64,000 nt of DNA from Anthopleura xanthogrammica (GCA_964019055.1 OZ025206.1:19565578-19629577); one strand, 5' to 3'; counted from the first letter of the stretch, positions 1 to 14,457 are shown. A program made the numbers and translations. Notes: generated by a model from the sequence alone, not told the origin.

Positions 1-3000
1 AAGATATTATCAAAATGCCAAGATTCTATCCCCTAGTTACTCTATTTACTAAATTTCGTTGAAGAATTTTTTCAAATTTCCAAATTAACTTTTTTCATTT
101 CACGATTTCAATCGTTGCCAAATTGTATTCCATTTATGCATTTACCGCCTACATCACTTCCTTTCATCTCCCTCCGAGAAAATATTATTTCAATACAAAA
201 AATGCGGTTTTATTTTTGCTTTATTTAAACAATTCGCTCGCAGCTTGAAAGCAATGTGTATGAATATATGAATTTCAATTTATCTCAGTGTTTCTATAAG
301 CCTGACATTTATCAAGCCTGAAGCACAAACATTCGTGTATGTCTTACTACTAAGTGAGATTACGTGTAGACCTTTAATGGTTGTTTTCATCGGATGCCTT
401 AATTGAATATTGATCGGGGTGAAATAAGACTCGAATAGCTTGGCCGAATCAATATTTGTCATGTATATATTCTTTAGATTATGCTATCGGATATTTTCAT
501 CAAAAAGTCATTAAAACAGTTGTCACCCAGTGAAGGAAATACTGATTAGAAAATACAGACTTGAGAGGCTTAATAGTCGTAAGAGACGTGCCGTATTCAT
601 TAGTCCCTTTGGTTCCGACGTTCTCTCTAATCACTGTAGCTTAAACAAGGCACACCTGTCCTTAAAGCTAGTTGCAGCAATACCACATCCATTCGAAACA
701 CTTTTGCCACATGAATGTATTTCTTACAAGGAATTCTCATCAGATAGCAACAAACACTGTTAGATAACACCTTTATTTAGAAAAAATAGAAAAAATTAGT
801 CGCCTTTTGTGTTTTTATTTTCAGTCCTCTAGTTAAAATCATTTGAAAATCGAGTTAGCATTCAAGGAAAGGCTTCATGGCCCTGAGAATTCATCATCTG
901 CAAACATCATTTTCCATCATTTGTAGAGACAATGTTTAAAAGTTAGTTTTCCGGCTTTGTATTAGGGATTTACACCTAAGGCCGTGGTGTCTCGTAGTTT
1001 AATGGGATACAAGCGAAAAAGAAATGTCACTTCTGCGATATCAGAGAGGATCTGTTTTAATTTGAATGTTTTAGCTTATTTGAGGTCTTTTCTTTGCTAT
1101 CTCATCAATTCGAGTTCTTTGTATTTTTTCATTAGCGATTGATACATTCAAGAACAATCATTTCCTGCCTAATAAATCGAAGAAAGAGAAGAAAAAAAAA
1201 CAACCTTTCCTCGTTAAATGTAGTCTCGGTTCATATTCCAACCAAAATGAAAAATACCTTGTTGACTTAGAGGCGAAAAACTGTTGAGCCAATTTTAAAT
1301 GATTCAAAGAAATATTATTCTCATCATGGGCGTTTTCCATGAGTATTGATCAAAGAATGAGTATTGATCAAAGAATGCTTGATTGTTTACTACGAGAACA
1401 CCGAGCAGGAGAACAGGACATTAAGTCTTTATCACGTATTCCAAGATACTAAATTAAAACACAAAGCTATACAAAGCTATGAAAAACTAGAAACTTCATT
1501 GTATCTAAACGCATTTAAAGTTTAGAGTTCCGCGGACTAGAGACAACAACTCAGAATCAGCTGTTACTCACAAAATTAAAATGCTAGGGTATCTCTCTAT
1601 TGTATGTCCAAAAATTAATTTTTTTTATCGTGTAATAAGAAGGAAGACACAGGGAGCCCTTTATTGGTATAATGAATTCGAAATCATACAGATTCATAAT
1701 AATAACTTCTTTACCGAAAACATTTCATCGCACTGAGGAAAACTAAAATATTTCGCATACATTCAAGAAAAACGCCTGAAGTCAAATCTTTATTCTGAGT
1801 GTTTTTTTATTTTTGGCGATTAGAAGAAATATAACTAAGAGACGGAGGCGTATTTAACGATGTTGAATTGTGGCTGCATAACTAAAAGATTCTCAAAGCC
1901 AGGAGAAAAAGTAAAAAAATATTTGCAATAAACAGAGGTTAGAGAAAACTGAAAGAACTCGTCAAAGTCTAAATTCAAAATATTCTTTACTTGATCTTTG
2001 GGGATTAGATATAAAGATATTAGAGACGGAAGCGTATTTATAATATACTGAAGAGTGGAATACTGCCTATCCTTGTCTTCTTGATACTTCAAAGAGTTAG
2101 TGATTGAAATGATAAAACAAAAATGTAACACTCTCCGGCAGTCAGTCGTATATTTGATGAGTCTAGCTTCTTTCTTTTTTTGTTAAGTAGAATAGAGTGA
2201 ACCCTACAGAAACATAATTAGCCGTCTTTCCATGTAGTAAGAAGACAAGGCCACAGGAGGGAGTCACTTGCTGAGTTTTCAAAATGTATATTTATTATTG
2301 CTGGACCGCATGCTTTGCCAGTGTCAATCCGCTAGGTTGCTTGGGCAAACAAGTTTTCTGAGAAAAAGAACGCGTATCCATTTGCTATTGGTTTTCTTTT
2401 CATTTTTACGCCTAAAAATACAGTTTCAAAGATAAATACACATACAGTGTGTGTCAACTCAGCTTTTTTCATCGCTATTAAAACCCCGTTAAAGCTTCAT
2501 TTTATTGGTGTTTGATTCACAAAGTAATTTTGTTTGAATACAATAAATTAACACTACTTCCGCTGTGTCCGATAACAGGTTGGTTGAAATTCAGCTAGCG
2601 TCTGTTATGAAAATTCATATCTTTTCTGATGCTCTAAAAAAAATATAGAGTTATTCTCTGAAGGTTTGGGCGGAGAACTATTCCTCAAAGTGTTAGTCCT
2701 TTTCTTAAACTTAAAGATTACTTATATTGTATACAAACGTGTTAAATAACAAGGGAAAAAGAACAAGAGATTTGGAGAAAAATATGGTAAACAATGTCTT
2801 GAAGCGATCGGATACGTCCTAATTATAGTGCCATCCTTCGAAAACCCCCATTATATTTTTCGATCACTGGGTAACTTTATTACATTAAATACTTCTTCAC
2901 TGATTTGTCATATATTTTATGGCTATTATCTGAGGTTACTGGCATTTTTTCCTTTCTTGGTTTGAAGTTGCTCGCATTTTTCTGGCATTGATGTGTTATT

Positions 3001-6000
3001 GTAACCATATGTGAAGTTCCCACGGTTCTCGGCCTTCAGCAAGCAGCTGCTGTAATCTAAACAAACAGTTATTAATGAAGAATGCATTAATTGAAGGCCA
3101 TAATAGCTAGAATCGTGTCATTATGTTGTATATGGCATTTAGAACTGATTAGCATATTTGACGTATAGGGCTGTCTGAATTATTTGAAGACCGAAACAAA
3201 GATCTTCCTGACAAGACCTATTCTGCATTGTATCCTTTCTTCAATGAAGATAGTCTATTGAGGATATACAGATTAAAGAGACAGAAGCTAGGGTCCTTTT
3301 CAATGAAGTGGTAAAATCCCCTTTTAAAACTCAACAACTTCGTCCACTTGGTCTCAACACAATGTCATAAATTAGAATAAAATATGCTAAAACTTGAGTT
3401 TTGCTTGGGTGACGATAATTTTGCTGCTTAGGGTATTAAGACCTCAAAGGAAACTCGAGAACCTTTCAAGATTGGAAGAAATCCAGATAGGAAATCACTT
3501 ATTTGTAGAACTAATCACCACCAAAGACTCAAGCCGAAGAAACCTTACACTGTATGGATGTGTCGCCACACTTTATATTCACCCAGTAAAGGCTTGCCGA
3601 TCATAGATGTTTAGCATCAAATCAAACAAGATTTCAAAAAAAATTAAATTTTTTTTTAATGAAATGCTCTCAAAATGCTACTTTTACTAGAAGTGCACAT
3701 CATTATAAGTGATTTGTACGATTTCCCCCCTGATAATTCGTGTCAACTCTCTAGTCCTTTTAATATGTTTTTGTACATTAGTTCAAGCTAGATAGCCTTT
3801 TCACATTTTTAAATCGATACTAACCAGTAATTGCTCAACCGTACACTTGCTTACATATTCTCTGATGTTTTGACTCAAAGTACTTCTTTTCCTTAATTAG
3901 ATTTTTGAATTTTGAAGTCAAATTCCACGATGTGTGATGGCCAATCATATTATTTACTCTTCATCTGCTAATTTCTATTCTGTGTCTAAATTAAAAAGCT
4001 ATCTTGTTACACCGTACCGCTAGAGGTGCTTTGTCTCGGTATATTTTATTCAACATATTATCCCTCAGTCTTAATTATTTGTACTAGTTTAATTGCCACC
4101 GGTAACGCGATAAGCCATCGATTCTTTTCACCATAGGAAGTAAGTCTTATTAATATCTGTGGTCTTTGTTTAGCTCATGTCCAAAACAGAAACCTTTATA
4201 AAAGGCAATAAATCGAAGCGAGAAAAAGGCTTACATAAAAAGCGAACTTGTTTTAGATCTAGAGCTCAGCTTGTGTTTTGTCTGAAATTTTTAAAACTCT
4301 CACAGATCAGTTATTTCCAATTTCAAAAGCAGTCTTTCCTCTCACTCTTTGACTTCATAAACAACCCACAGAGCTTTAAAAAGCAACTGGATCGCCAGTC
4401 TAACAAAGTATTTCGCAACTCACCTTTGCCCTTTAGTTTAACTAAACATATATGCATTTATTACAGTTGGTGCAAAACAACAGCCTTTGAGAGAGGTCGC
4501 TGTGCACGTGGTCTGTATATGTATCTCTTCGGCTGAAAGATTAATAACTCTGTATCGTTAGATAGCACCACTAAGTGCATAATAGCTGCTATTCTTTATC
4601 TTTGTTGGGAACTCCAACGTGATGAAAATTTTCGCCGATTGTTTGACAAAATTTCTTAAAACAAAACCGACACAGTGTTTACTAAAGCCAGAAAGCAAAT
4701 TTAATAACAAAAACGAGCGAAATAGAGGCTGTGCTTACGGATACTTCAAGGCCCTCGCCCCCGTAATTCTATACCTTGCTAGAATTTAGAAAGAAAGGAT
4801 ATTTCGATGATTACCTTTGGTTATCTACTGGATGATTTATATAGGTGAAATTGTGATCATAATATAGCCTTTTATCAACAAAATTCGTGGAACTGATTAG
4901 TACATCCTCTTATGCCTCAGGAGATTATAAGTACTGATCGTACGCCTATTGCCGCTCAACCATGCACATGTCGTTCAACCATCAGTAGAGGCACCTTGTC
5001 ACCGAAAACCGTCGTTCAAAACAAAGTAGAGATGCGAATCTTTGAGCTAATGACTGAAGTCATTAAATATTCATAGAGGGGTTCACTGGAACCGACGATT
5101 TGGTTAATAAATGTCAGGTAAATGTGTCTACGAAGCCAAAAAGATGGGCTTGGCACCTTCTACGCGAGAAAGACGTCTAAGACATCTTCATTTCAGCGGC
5201 CGATTTCGATGCTTGAAAGTTAGCACACTTTCTAATCTTAGGCTTGTTTTTTCGTTGAATTTCTGCTTAGACAGCGCATGCGCAAAACAATTGGACGTCT
5301 TTTTCACAAATCGTAGGCTGTTATCGATGATTTCGTGTTGAAGTTCAGGCAGGTCATCAAGTGTGCGACTTTGTTCATTGAACATGCACGAAAAAAATCG
5401 TGATTGTTAATCTCCTGACTGAGATTTTGAGGAAACGCCAAAAGACCCTCGAGGTTTTGCATAAATACTGTGGACATTTTCAACAAACAATAGGAATTTC
5501 CCCACGTTTAAGGAAATCCCAAACTCATGAACGTATCCACTTAACAACGAGGTCTTTGAAACGTATCTTTTCTATTCTTTTCATCCTCATAATAAAAAAC
5601 CTTGCCTGTTTAATGAATCAATAAGCTCCAACGTGCTCCATATTTGATGTTTTACGATGGGCATTAAACGCTCTTCTCGAGTGTTACAGTCAATGTGTTG
5701 ACATTATGTTAGAACAATGCTCCTACTATTCCACCGTTAATTAAAATATTTCACTTTATAAACAATTCTCGATAAAATTAACCTAGTTTAGTTTCTAAAT
5801 GTTGTTGCCCACACAGCTAGGCTTGGCACATTCCTCTCCTGTACCTGTATGGTCAAAGGGTTCATTGGGTATGTTTTAGCAGAGCACGATACAAGAAACC
5901 ATGGGCAAACTTACCCATATTGATTATACATTCATGGTTTATTTTAAAGCTCAGAAACATCTGCTTCACCTATTTAAATCTCTACAAACAAAAGAAATCT

Positions 6001-8081
6001 AATTCACTGCATGGCGTGGGTAACACCTTTAATAAAGATGAGAAGCTAAAGTTGCAGTTACTCGTTCAAAATGCAACTCCCAACTCGTCAGAACTCCCCA
6101 ACATTTGGGATTACCTACTCCTTATAATGAATTATGGAATGTAAGCTTTTGTATATTTCTTTTCATTTTGCCTTCAAAACAAAATGCTTGCCTGCGTTGA
6201 ATGAGAAACGAGCATGACAATTAAGACAAAGATATAGGTGCTTAGAATAAAGGATATCAGACCAGTAGTGCACAATTTAGACGGCCCTTTACAAACCTCA
6301 TGTGTCGTCAATGGACCAATCATGGCTTGTCTCCACAGAAAAGTCCCTAGTGGTGATTGAATGAAAAAAAACCTATTGATGCCATCGCAGGTTGCTGCCA
6401 ATTGTGTAAATTCTAGAGCGTGTGTGCACATAATACCTGTTCCATCTTTCTATTAATGGCTCTTCTTCTTGAAAAGTCACCCCGCAGCTGCTGCTTGTCT
6501 GTTAAACAATTACACATTTGCAGCTGGGATGGGAAAGAAGGCCATTAGACCCAGCAACGGACACTAGGTTAATCTTTACAAAAGAGCTTACCGACATCAC
6601 CGACAGAAACAATTAGCCAAACCTTTAAGGTATAATCTTAGGGAATCTTCTTATGTCCATAGTCATTGGCCCTCTATCCCCCCTTTGTTGCCTGGGCTAA
6701 CGCCTCATGCGTGCATACAGCCAGTGCCCCTCAATAACAACATTTTAAGTGCGTGTATCGGGTTAAAGAAATTTGATTTGTCTGGAGAAGACAAAATATA
6801 CCGATTAATGCAGTGTAGAGATTTAGGGCGTTTATATCATGCCTCCCTCAGTGAGGCCTTGCTGTACACGTGCCCCCTGTGTAAGTGGACCCCATTTAAT
6901 TATCCACGTCCCATTGTGGAATGCTCAATCCTAAACCACTCCGCACTTGAGCAGACTTAGTTAATTACGGCTCTACAAGTATTTTGTCTTAATGGGAACC
7001 AAAGGCCATAACTGCCTTGTTTTTGCTTTATCTCTTATCCCCTTACTACAAACACAAATGTTGTATGTTTTTTCTTCAAATATGGTCCACGTGTGAAAGA
7101 TGGTAACAGTGAAATGCGTTTTTTTGGTCGTTGTGAGAACGAGATAAGTCAATGATCGTATCCCTAACACACTTGCTCTTAGGATACAGGTAGTTGGAGA
7201 AAGGAGAAAAAAAAAACCCAGCATTGGGAAGATAGTGTCGGTGCCATAAGGTCTGCTAAGAGCGGAAAAGTTGAGAAACCCACCCAACGTAAAAAAAACC
7301 CTCAGAGATTAGGAATGTAGATATGCCCAACAATACACACCAAACAAACCATTGCCAGAAACAAAGAATTGTGGAGCAAAAGATACACCTTTTGCTTGTC
7401 GACTCTATTTGAAGTTTAAACTTGAGATACAGTATCAAGGACTCAAATTATGCGAAACAAAAGAGCTCAGTCTAAACTCATTAATGTCTCATTTGCATGC
7501 ATGGTCAGCCACTGTAGAGCACAAACGAATGGTTCAGCTTAATAATATCTCCTGGTGTCGTGTTGTTTAGACCTTTTGTCTTGCCCTGAAGCTCTAAGTA
7601 AAATCCCCCATGATCACACACGGTTATAGAAACTGCTTGATAATAACTCGATCAAAGATCAACCCCACCAGATAAACCATACATTAATGCATACATTTTT
7701 CTCAAGAAATCTTTACTAAATTTTTCCTTCTTTTTTCTCAATTCTTTTTCATTAAAAATTGTAATATACATAATTTGTATTTGTTGTGAAAAAATTGTCT
7801 ATTAAAGCTATTTACAAGATTTGTTAGATTTCTATTTAAATATTTTCTTTTTATCTTAACCAAGCAGTCCACTATAATACAGTCTGACGACACGCCAGGT
7901 CGAGGATATCCTATCGATAAGCAAGGAAAGCACACAAAAAGTGCAAATCCATCTTATCCATCTTTCTATGTAACAGTCATATATTTTTTTGTGTTTATCA
8001 AAAAATAATTTGAACTTTGTTAAAATACAATTAACATTAACTTTGGTTCCCCCTGAGAAAAACTAAGTCGTCGTCGTACTT
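1..8081. other. Intergenic, AT-rich, no gene recognised
   Basis: I found no exon chain, conserved protein motif or RNA gene here. The open frames (longest about 119 codons at 4177-4536, plus) have random-looking composition, no recognisable motif and no splice-compatible partners. A 17-18-bp unit with core GTATTGATCAAAGAAT occurs twice in tandem at 1339-1374. The stretch is the 3' side of Ptf1a and could hold its enhancers; one E-box/TC-box pair is listed separately. Confidence 0.6.
6485..6536 (+). promoter_or_regulatory. Possible PTF1-type site: E-boxes plus TC-box
   Basis: CAGCTG at 6485-6490 and 6521-6526 are E-boxes; TGGGAAA, the complement of an RBPJ/TC-box TTTCCCA, lies at 6530-6536, about one helical turn from the second E-box. 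In vertebrates the Ptf1a-E protein-RBPJ trimer binds an E-box and a TC-box one or two turns apart. The pair lies about 1.5 kb beyond the Ptf1a stop codon, so autoregulation is conceivable. The relative orientation differs from the usual CANNTG-then-TTTCCC order and short motifs occur by chance, so this is only a candidate. Confidence 0.2.
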
Positions 8082-8953
8082 TCATAACGGAGACGTAAAC
8101 ATTGAAGAATTATCCATCCTAGGGTCTTCGGGCGTCCAAATCTTTGCAGTCATAGTTGATGTTACAACTTTGGTCTTTTTGGAGTCAGTCCATGATAGTG
8201 AATGGCCAGTTAACGGTGTAAGGCCGTATTCATTCTGTGAAGCTGTTTACAATAACACAAAAGTATAAATGAGCAAAGGTTTTTTTGTACGGAAAATGTC
8301 ATAGACAAACAAATTATTAGACAAAGTTATGGTGAAGGCGAGTATAATTGTTAAATCTCGATTTAATATACGTTTTCAAGGCTAGGTATGTATCTTGAGA
8401 CGATTAAAAGTGAATACTCATAGTTAGCGTTAGCAAAAATGCAAAAATAAGCAAAACGTCATATTTTGAGGAACGGTCGCTACATGAATGTGAGAAAACT
8501 CCAGATGGATTGAAATCAAACTTGAATAATTATAGTGCAGTTGTATAAACGGAATAAAAATTATTTCTTACCGAATCCTCGATGACATATCATCACTTTT
8601 CTTGGTTGCTCTGTTCGTGAAGGTTGCAAAGCTTGACTATGACTCATATCAGAGTTGATCATCTCTGTTAAAAATCCTATATAACCGATTGCCAAGCGTA
8701 AAGTATCCACCTTGGACAGTCTTTTCTCGTAAGGCAATGTCGGGATGTGTTTTCTGAGTCCCTCGAATGCTTCGTTGATGCTTTGCATGCGTTTTCGTTC
8801 ACGGAGATTTGCTGCGTGTCTTTGAGCTATTTGTTGGTTTGGGGATTTCCTTCGTCGTTTACGCTTCAGATTTTTATCGTCAGGACTCGGGATCGAGTAA
8901 GTAAACTGTGATGGCATCTGAGTTTGGCTCTCAAAAAATGATGTTTTCTCCAT
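8082..8953 (-). CDS. ptf1a: Ptf1a bHLH transcription factor, two exons
   Basis: Exon 1 is 8572-8953 (start codon at 8953, 127 codons plus 1 base, donor GTAAG); exon 2 is 8082-8242 (acceptor AACAG, stop TGA at 8082-8084). They join in phase 1 into a 180-residue protein. Residues 30-37 are a basic cluster; the bHLH domain is about 44-100, with basic region NLRERKRM and helix 2 [14 protein letters not shown], typical of the PTF family. KVMICHRG follows near residue 120. Exon 2 carries [15 protein letters not shown] (Trp145) and [11 protein letters not shown] (Trp163), matching the two C-terminal motifs of vertebrate PTF1A that recruit RBPJ; these separate it from the Fer3/Nato3 paralogue. Role by family: nuclear factor binding E-boxes with E-proteins; in bilaterians it specifies exocrine pancreas and some neurons. 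The unspliced reading of exon 1 stops after only two extra codons, so exon 2 is required. The N-terminus is much shorter than in mammals. Confidence 0.95.
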
Positions 8954-9090
8954 TGTTGAGTAAAGAATTTTTGCTTAAACGTAATTTTTGTATAAAAAAG
9001 AAACTTCCACCTTTGCAATCGTGTTAGCCTCTCAAACTGGCACACAGTTATTACAAGTCCGGCTTATAGCCACTTTTGGGCGTTTGCTTG

Positions 9091-9131
9091 ACCAATCACA
9101 GTTGAGAACGGCTGGGTAATTATTTTATATG
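9091..9131 (-). promoter_or_regulatory. Possible Ptf1a core promoter
   Basis: On the minus strand CATATAAAATA at 9121-9131 is TATA-like and would start transcription near 9095, giving a 5' UTR of about 140 bases. Close downstream lie CAACTG (E-box, 9099-9104) and an inverted CCAAT element around 9091-9096. Composition alone makes such motifs common here. Confidence 0.25.
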
Positions 9132-12100
9132 TGCCATGTCAGTTGCTATTGTTTTCGACATCCTGCCGAATTCACCAAGTGAGAGAGACTTAGTTATTCT
9201 ATGAAAATGTATCGAAAAAATAACAATAGAAACGCATTTAAGTTCACTACAAAACCAATATAAAAAGGAAAATTGAAGAACTCGCAATTATAATATATCA
9301 AGGTCGTCGTTTGTCGTTCTTTATTTCAAAAATAACGAAATTATCAGATTTCCCTTACGCATTTGAATTATTCCGAAACTAGTTTGTCTCGTTGTTTAGA
9401 ATTGGCTAAGATTTCCATACTTAACTCGTCCAATGCACTAAATGAACAATAATACGACTGGGGCTTTTATTATGCTAAACAGCCAGAAACATAGCAACTC
9501 GATGTGTACAAATACAGCAAACAAATTTCTTATTTCAAGAGGTTATACAAAGTGTATTTCAGAGGAAAAAAAGGTGCCACGTTTTGTAAACAATGCTAAA
9601 TACACTGAGCGCTTCTCGGGAGAAGTTGTCTCGAAAGTTAGCAAATGCAAGTGCTATTACTTTTCTTTTTTCCTCAAGTGGCTGTTTGAAGTGAAGAAAA
9701 ACAGCAACTTCCGTGGATCGACGTCACTAAACTACCACCAGTCTAAACCAAGCTTTCGCTGCAAATAATTTCTTAATATAAATCTAAATTCTGTAAACGT
9801 TTAGATTGATTTCACGCTGGTTTTATTTAAAGCTGAAAGAATATGTTTAGGTATTAAGAGGTGTAATAATCGTGAAAAATACTACGACAACCAACAGACG
9901 TTCAAATCATCCGTTATGTCTATCAAAGAAATACAACAACAAGAGGTGCTTGATATCTTTTAGTATCTCTCTATAGAAAATGTAAGAAGTTCGAAGCTTT
10001 TCTCGATACCTTGTAACCATTAAATTGAAATCCACTCTTTGTTACTTCGGATCATAAGCTATTTATTTTTTCAAATGAGCTAAATACTTGTTGAAGCAAT
10101 TAAATTCGCTAGTTAAAAAACGATGTTGGCTTCTTTATAAACAATACATATATTATATACGAGGCACTAGAAAAGGAGAAGTTTGGTGTCAAAATAAGAC
10201 CGAACGACTGATTTTACCTCGCTATACAATTTGATGGCGTAAGTCGCTTCTGAAAGAAAAAAAAACTGTCTTATTCAGTAGCTCCCAGAAAAAAGTGCAC
10301 AACGCTAGTTTGAAAACAAAACAAAGCATGATTAGATACAAGTAATATAATTAAGTTGCCTTGTGTAACCCATACAAAAACAAGCGGATTTCTCTCTCTC
10401 CTTCCTCATTAGGACTGGCTGGTAAATGTTATAATGGCATTCATTTCCTGCTCATTTTTGGATTTTATTTATTTATTTATTTCTTGTTTTAAGGGCGGGT
10501 ATTTAGAAATGAAGAAACTAACAACTAATACGAAGCCGTTTATCTCCATCCTGAACAATACCTCACCTGAAATTCTTTGTTACGCTTTCTGTATATTCTT
10601 TGACAAGTCTTTGTTTTTCCTCCGATCAAGACATGTTATCTTTCTTGTCATAGACGTATATTGTAATGGAGAAATGTGCTGCGAGGAAGAAAAAAAAGGA
10701 AAGCATTCGCGAAAATTCAAAGGCAAACAGACAGAAAATATTTTTGTGGGTATTGAAACGAAAAAGATTTGATTTTAGCCAATTCATCAGGAAGGACAAT
10801 TGATCCCTGTAATGATTTCTTCAAATATCTAAGCTACAAATAGCTTTTTATTGCTTGAAGTGAACGGGTTACTTTAATTTCCTTTCGTGGCAAACGGATA
10901 GCTGTGTCGTTCCAGGACTTTTTTCTTCTACTAGAAAATAACTATTTTCAAAACTATTAAAAATATAAATGCAGCTATCATTCTTCGCTAATATTCATGA
11001 AATGTCTCTGTCCCTCATATAAACATAACTTGAAAGAAATCTGTATGTGGCAGGCAATAGTTTAATATATATTCTTAGGTATATACGTTTCCCCACATAT
11101 AATACCCACGCAATAAGCATCTTTTGTTTTTTACTCTTTCAAAATCGAAATCAAATTTCTTTATCTTTTCGCAACTTTCGGTAAATTCACTAATATCATA
11201 AGCCAAATAATTTGAAACGAAATATATTCTATGTGATTTTAGTTGAAATTTAAACACATATATTTTTTGAATTGTATAAAAACGTGACCATATTCCTCGA
11301 GACAAAATAACTCGTCAAATAACTCCTTTCAGTTGCTAATTTACTGTTATGTAGCATTTAATAGTTCTTGAATCTCATTTACTCTTGGAATCGGGTTCAC
11401 TAAACGGTCAATGTATTCCAGTTACTGGGAAACTAGAGATTCATTAATACCGGGTAACCTATAATCCTATCCCATTAGCGTTGTGAAATAAGTTTCCATA
11501 GACAAGCAGCGTACTTTGAGCAGTGGCTCGGTTTCTTTCTTTTAGTAATCAACTACTTCCTCGTAATTATGTCGTTTTTGATGCCAACATTCATTTGATG
11601 AATATCTCAGTTTTGAGAAAATGTTCATGAAAGCTCGCCAATAGGGTTTATTTACTGTGAATTATTGCCAATTCACGAAAATAAGACTAGAAATTCTTTT
11701 GGAAGAAATATATATAAATAAGAACAACGAAAAAAGAAGGGGAAAAAAGAATGGAGGTCATTACTAGTTGGTTAAACACTACACTTCAAGATAAGCAACG
11801 GATGAGTCTAGCTGAGTTTTTTATCTCTACTTGTTTTGAGCTCTTTATGACATTAGGAAGTAATCTGCAAGTGTCGGTAATAAAGGCCCACGGAAGTGCT
11901 CCAGTACTTCATACCTCCCGAGGGCCAGTGCTTTGTTCACTTCTCTTGTACGACTTCGTCCACTGAGAATGACAAAAAATAGACGAGGAATACAAATCAA
12001 GAAAATTTGATCTAAAAAGGAATTTTCTGGAACTGACATTCTTCTTGAAGCCAAGTAGAAAGGATGTGGAGCGTTCACTGAGTTGAAAAACTCAACAACC

Positions 12101-13767
12101 TGTTATACACTAGAATGTTATGTTTACATGTTAATTCACTCGATCATAGCAAGTTGTATTTACCGACAAGGACCTACTAATCCGTTTTAAGTCACATTGC
12201 CGCGTTTTTAAGTATTAAGCGGATAATGGGCAACTCATCAACACAAAACATTAGATTTCGGGGTCTTTATCTCGGAGAAGCGCGTGCATACACGCTGTAA
12301 AAGGTGAATATCACGAACACATCGTCAAAACAAAATGATTTTTTTTACACAGAAACATATGCAGCAATCTTTTCATCTTTTTACTTGTTATCTTCTCATC
12401 ATAATTTTGTGACGAGAGCTCATCATTTTCGTTATTTGCATGGCTGTACCCGATAGCACTAGGATAATAGCTTGTAACATCTTAAATCGTACATGCCATG
12501 TGGTTTGTCAGGTCAATCTCAAGAATACTCTAAGATATAGTTTCCTTGTTTGATTACTTAAAGCTAGAACCAAGGCGGAATGACGTCAGGGGTTCTTTTG
12601 AACCTGCATGAATTGTATGCCGAGAAAAGGAAAACCCAAAGCTGCATAAATAAGAGAAAACAAAAGCTATTTGATTTAACCTGTTCTATTTTAGTCCCTT
12701 GCCATACAATCTTGCTCAAAAACCTGACCACTTGAAATTCTCCATTGATTATTTAATCCTGTGCAATCAAAATTACTAGCTAGATGTAAACCTCGAGCTT
12801 AGGCTGATTGAAAGTTTCCCCAGGTGCTCGTGATTAACTTGTTTGTTTGTTCATTTACTAATACACATACCGTTTTGGAAATAATACTGAAAGCCAAACC
12901 AGTTTATCAAAGAATTTCAGCGCAACAAAGAACTAATTCATGTCAAGTTTGTTAAAAGAGGAATGTGGTTTGAACAAAAGATAAGCAAACAAAAAAGTGG
13001 TGTTCTAAACCTAAGTTCTTAGGATATAGGTTGGAATAAGTACTTATTTATCTGTGTTGTTGTTTATTTTGTATAGTAAAACCATGTGACGTAGGTTCTA
13101 AAGCAATGAACCGTTGTAGGAATTTCCATAGGAGCTCGACTTGAGAGTTGAGAACTCAATCGCTTTCTTTGTTCAACAACCTCTTGAAACAAGCATGGCA
13201 TGAGTTCCCTCTGAAAATCGCAATCTAACACTTCCTACGTTTTGAATCGTGGATTTTAATCTCATTACTACTGTTAATGATGCAGGAAATGATTTAGAAA
13301 AAAGCAGCATTTTATTTCATAAGATGCTATTTTTTCCATCATAGAATCTAGTAAATCCTAGAATCTAACTAGAGTCGGACCGTCCAAGTCGTAGTCGAAA
13401 TTACATGTTATTTAGCAATCGCCTAAAGCAATAGTTTGGGGGTTTAGCAGAAGTACGTTGCTAAGGCGTTTTTGTAAAGTTTCCACTGAACTGCTTCGAA
13501 GAAAGCTTTTGTTTACACTGTTTATTGGTACAGCAACGCATTTTTGTATTCAAATATTAATCTGCTATTATCAACTATAATTGCATAAAAGTTTTACATC
13601 AGGATTAAGGTATTCTCATAATTAGACAATTTCTTACAATCATTTTCTTATTTTTCTTCAGGTTTCATACCCTTGTGGAATCTTATCATCAAGAAACAAT
13701 GAGTAATTTCAAGTAAACAAAGAGCCGAAGCACGCACATTAGGCAACAGTTTGTAGGGACATTCCAA

Positions 13768-13960
13768 GATGACATAACGACCGCATTGCACACACACGCA
13801 TCTATCGAAATTAGTTCGAACTTAGACAACAGTCGTATTGTGACTAAATCCTAACTGGGCGTTAAAGTTTTGTTCAATGAACCACGCGACTAACGCCTAG
13901 AGTACCTGTGAAGGCCTTGAAAAATCACATAGCGTAACGCGTCATCGAGTACCTGGTATG
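13768..13960 (+). repeat. Diverged direct repeat, copy A
   Basis: This starts GATGACATAACGACC and ends CGAGTACCTGG. It aligns with gaps to 14458-14638, sharing the GCACACACACGC, CACGCGACT.AACGCC and CACNTAGCGTAACGC blocks. No coding potential; class unknown. Confidence 0.6.
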
Positions 13961-14457
13961 TCTTTCAATATACGCCAAATTAAAAAAATCGTTGTCGTGC
14001 TTAAAAGGTTAAATAATCGAAGCTAAGACCGAGAGGTATTCTAGGGAGTTGATATCCTGGGCATTTCGAGAGTGTTGGCATACATACACTTGCATGAACT
14101 GAAGAGAGACAAAAAAGTGCTTTAATCAATGTTCGACAGCTGAAAAACTGAAATATGCATAACATTAGCCTCATTAACAGCTTACCCAGAACACCCTTCG
14201 ATCGTAGCTTTTATGATTTAACGTTTCTTGAACCTGACAACGGTCTTTTAATTTGGTGTATATAGACTTTTACATGGTGTTATTATCACGCTAAAGGCCC
14301 TTTTACACTAGCAATTTTGTCACGTGGCTTGAGTCGCGATTTTATCAGCGAATTTATCACAACCCCGAACCGCGCGTGTGACTCCCATTTTATGGCGATT
14401 TTACAACGAAAGATAGCAGCCAATATGAAATTTGGTGAAACTCGGAGATATTCACTG

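Noticed and set aside
4177..4536. 119-codon open frame on the plus strand
   Set aside because: No recognisable motif, random-looking composition, no splice partners and no promoter; this length is expected by chance in 64 kb.
8561..8571. Ptf1a ending in exon 1 after GFGKK
   Set aside because: The GGTAAG there is a donor; the spliced exon 2 restores the conserved Ptf1a C-terminus in frame.
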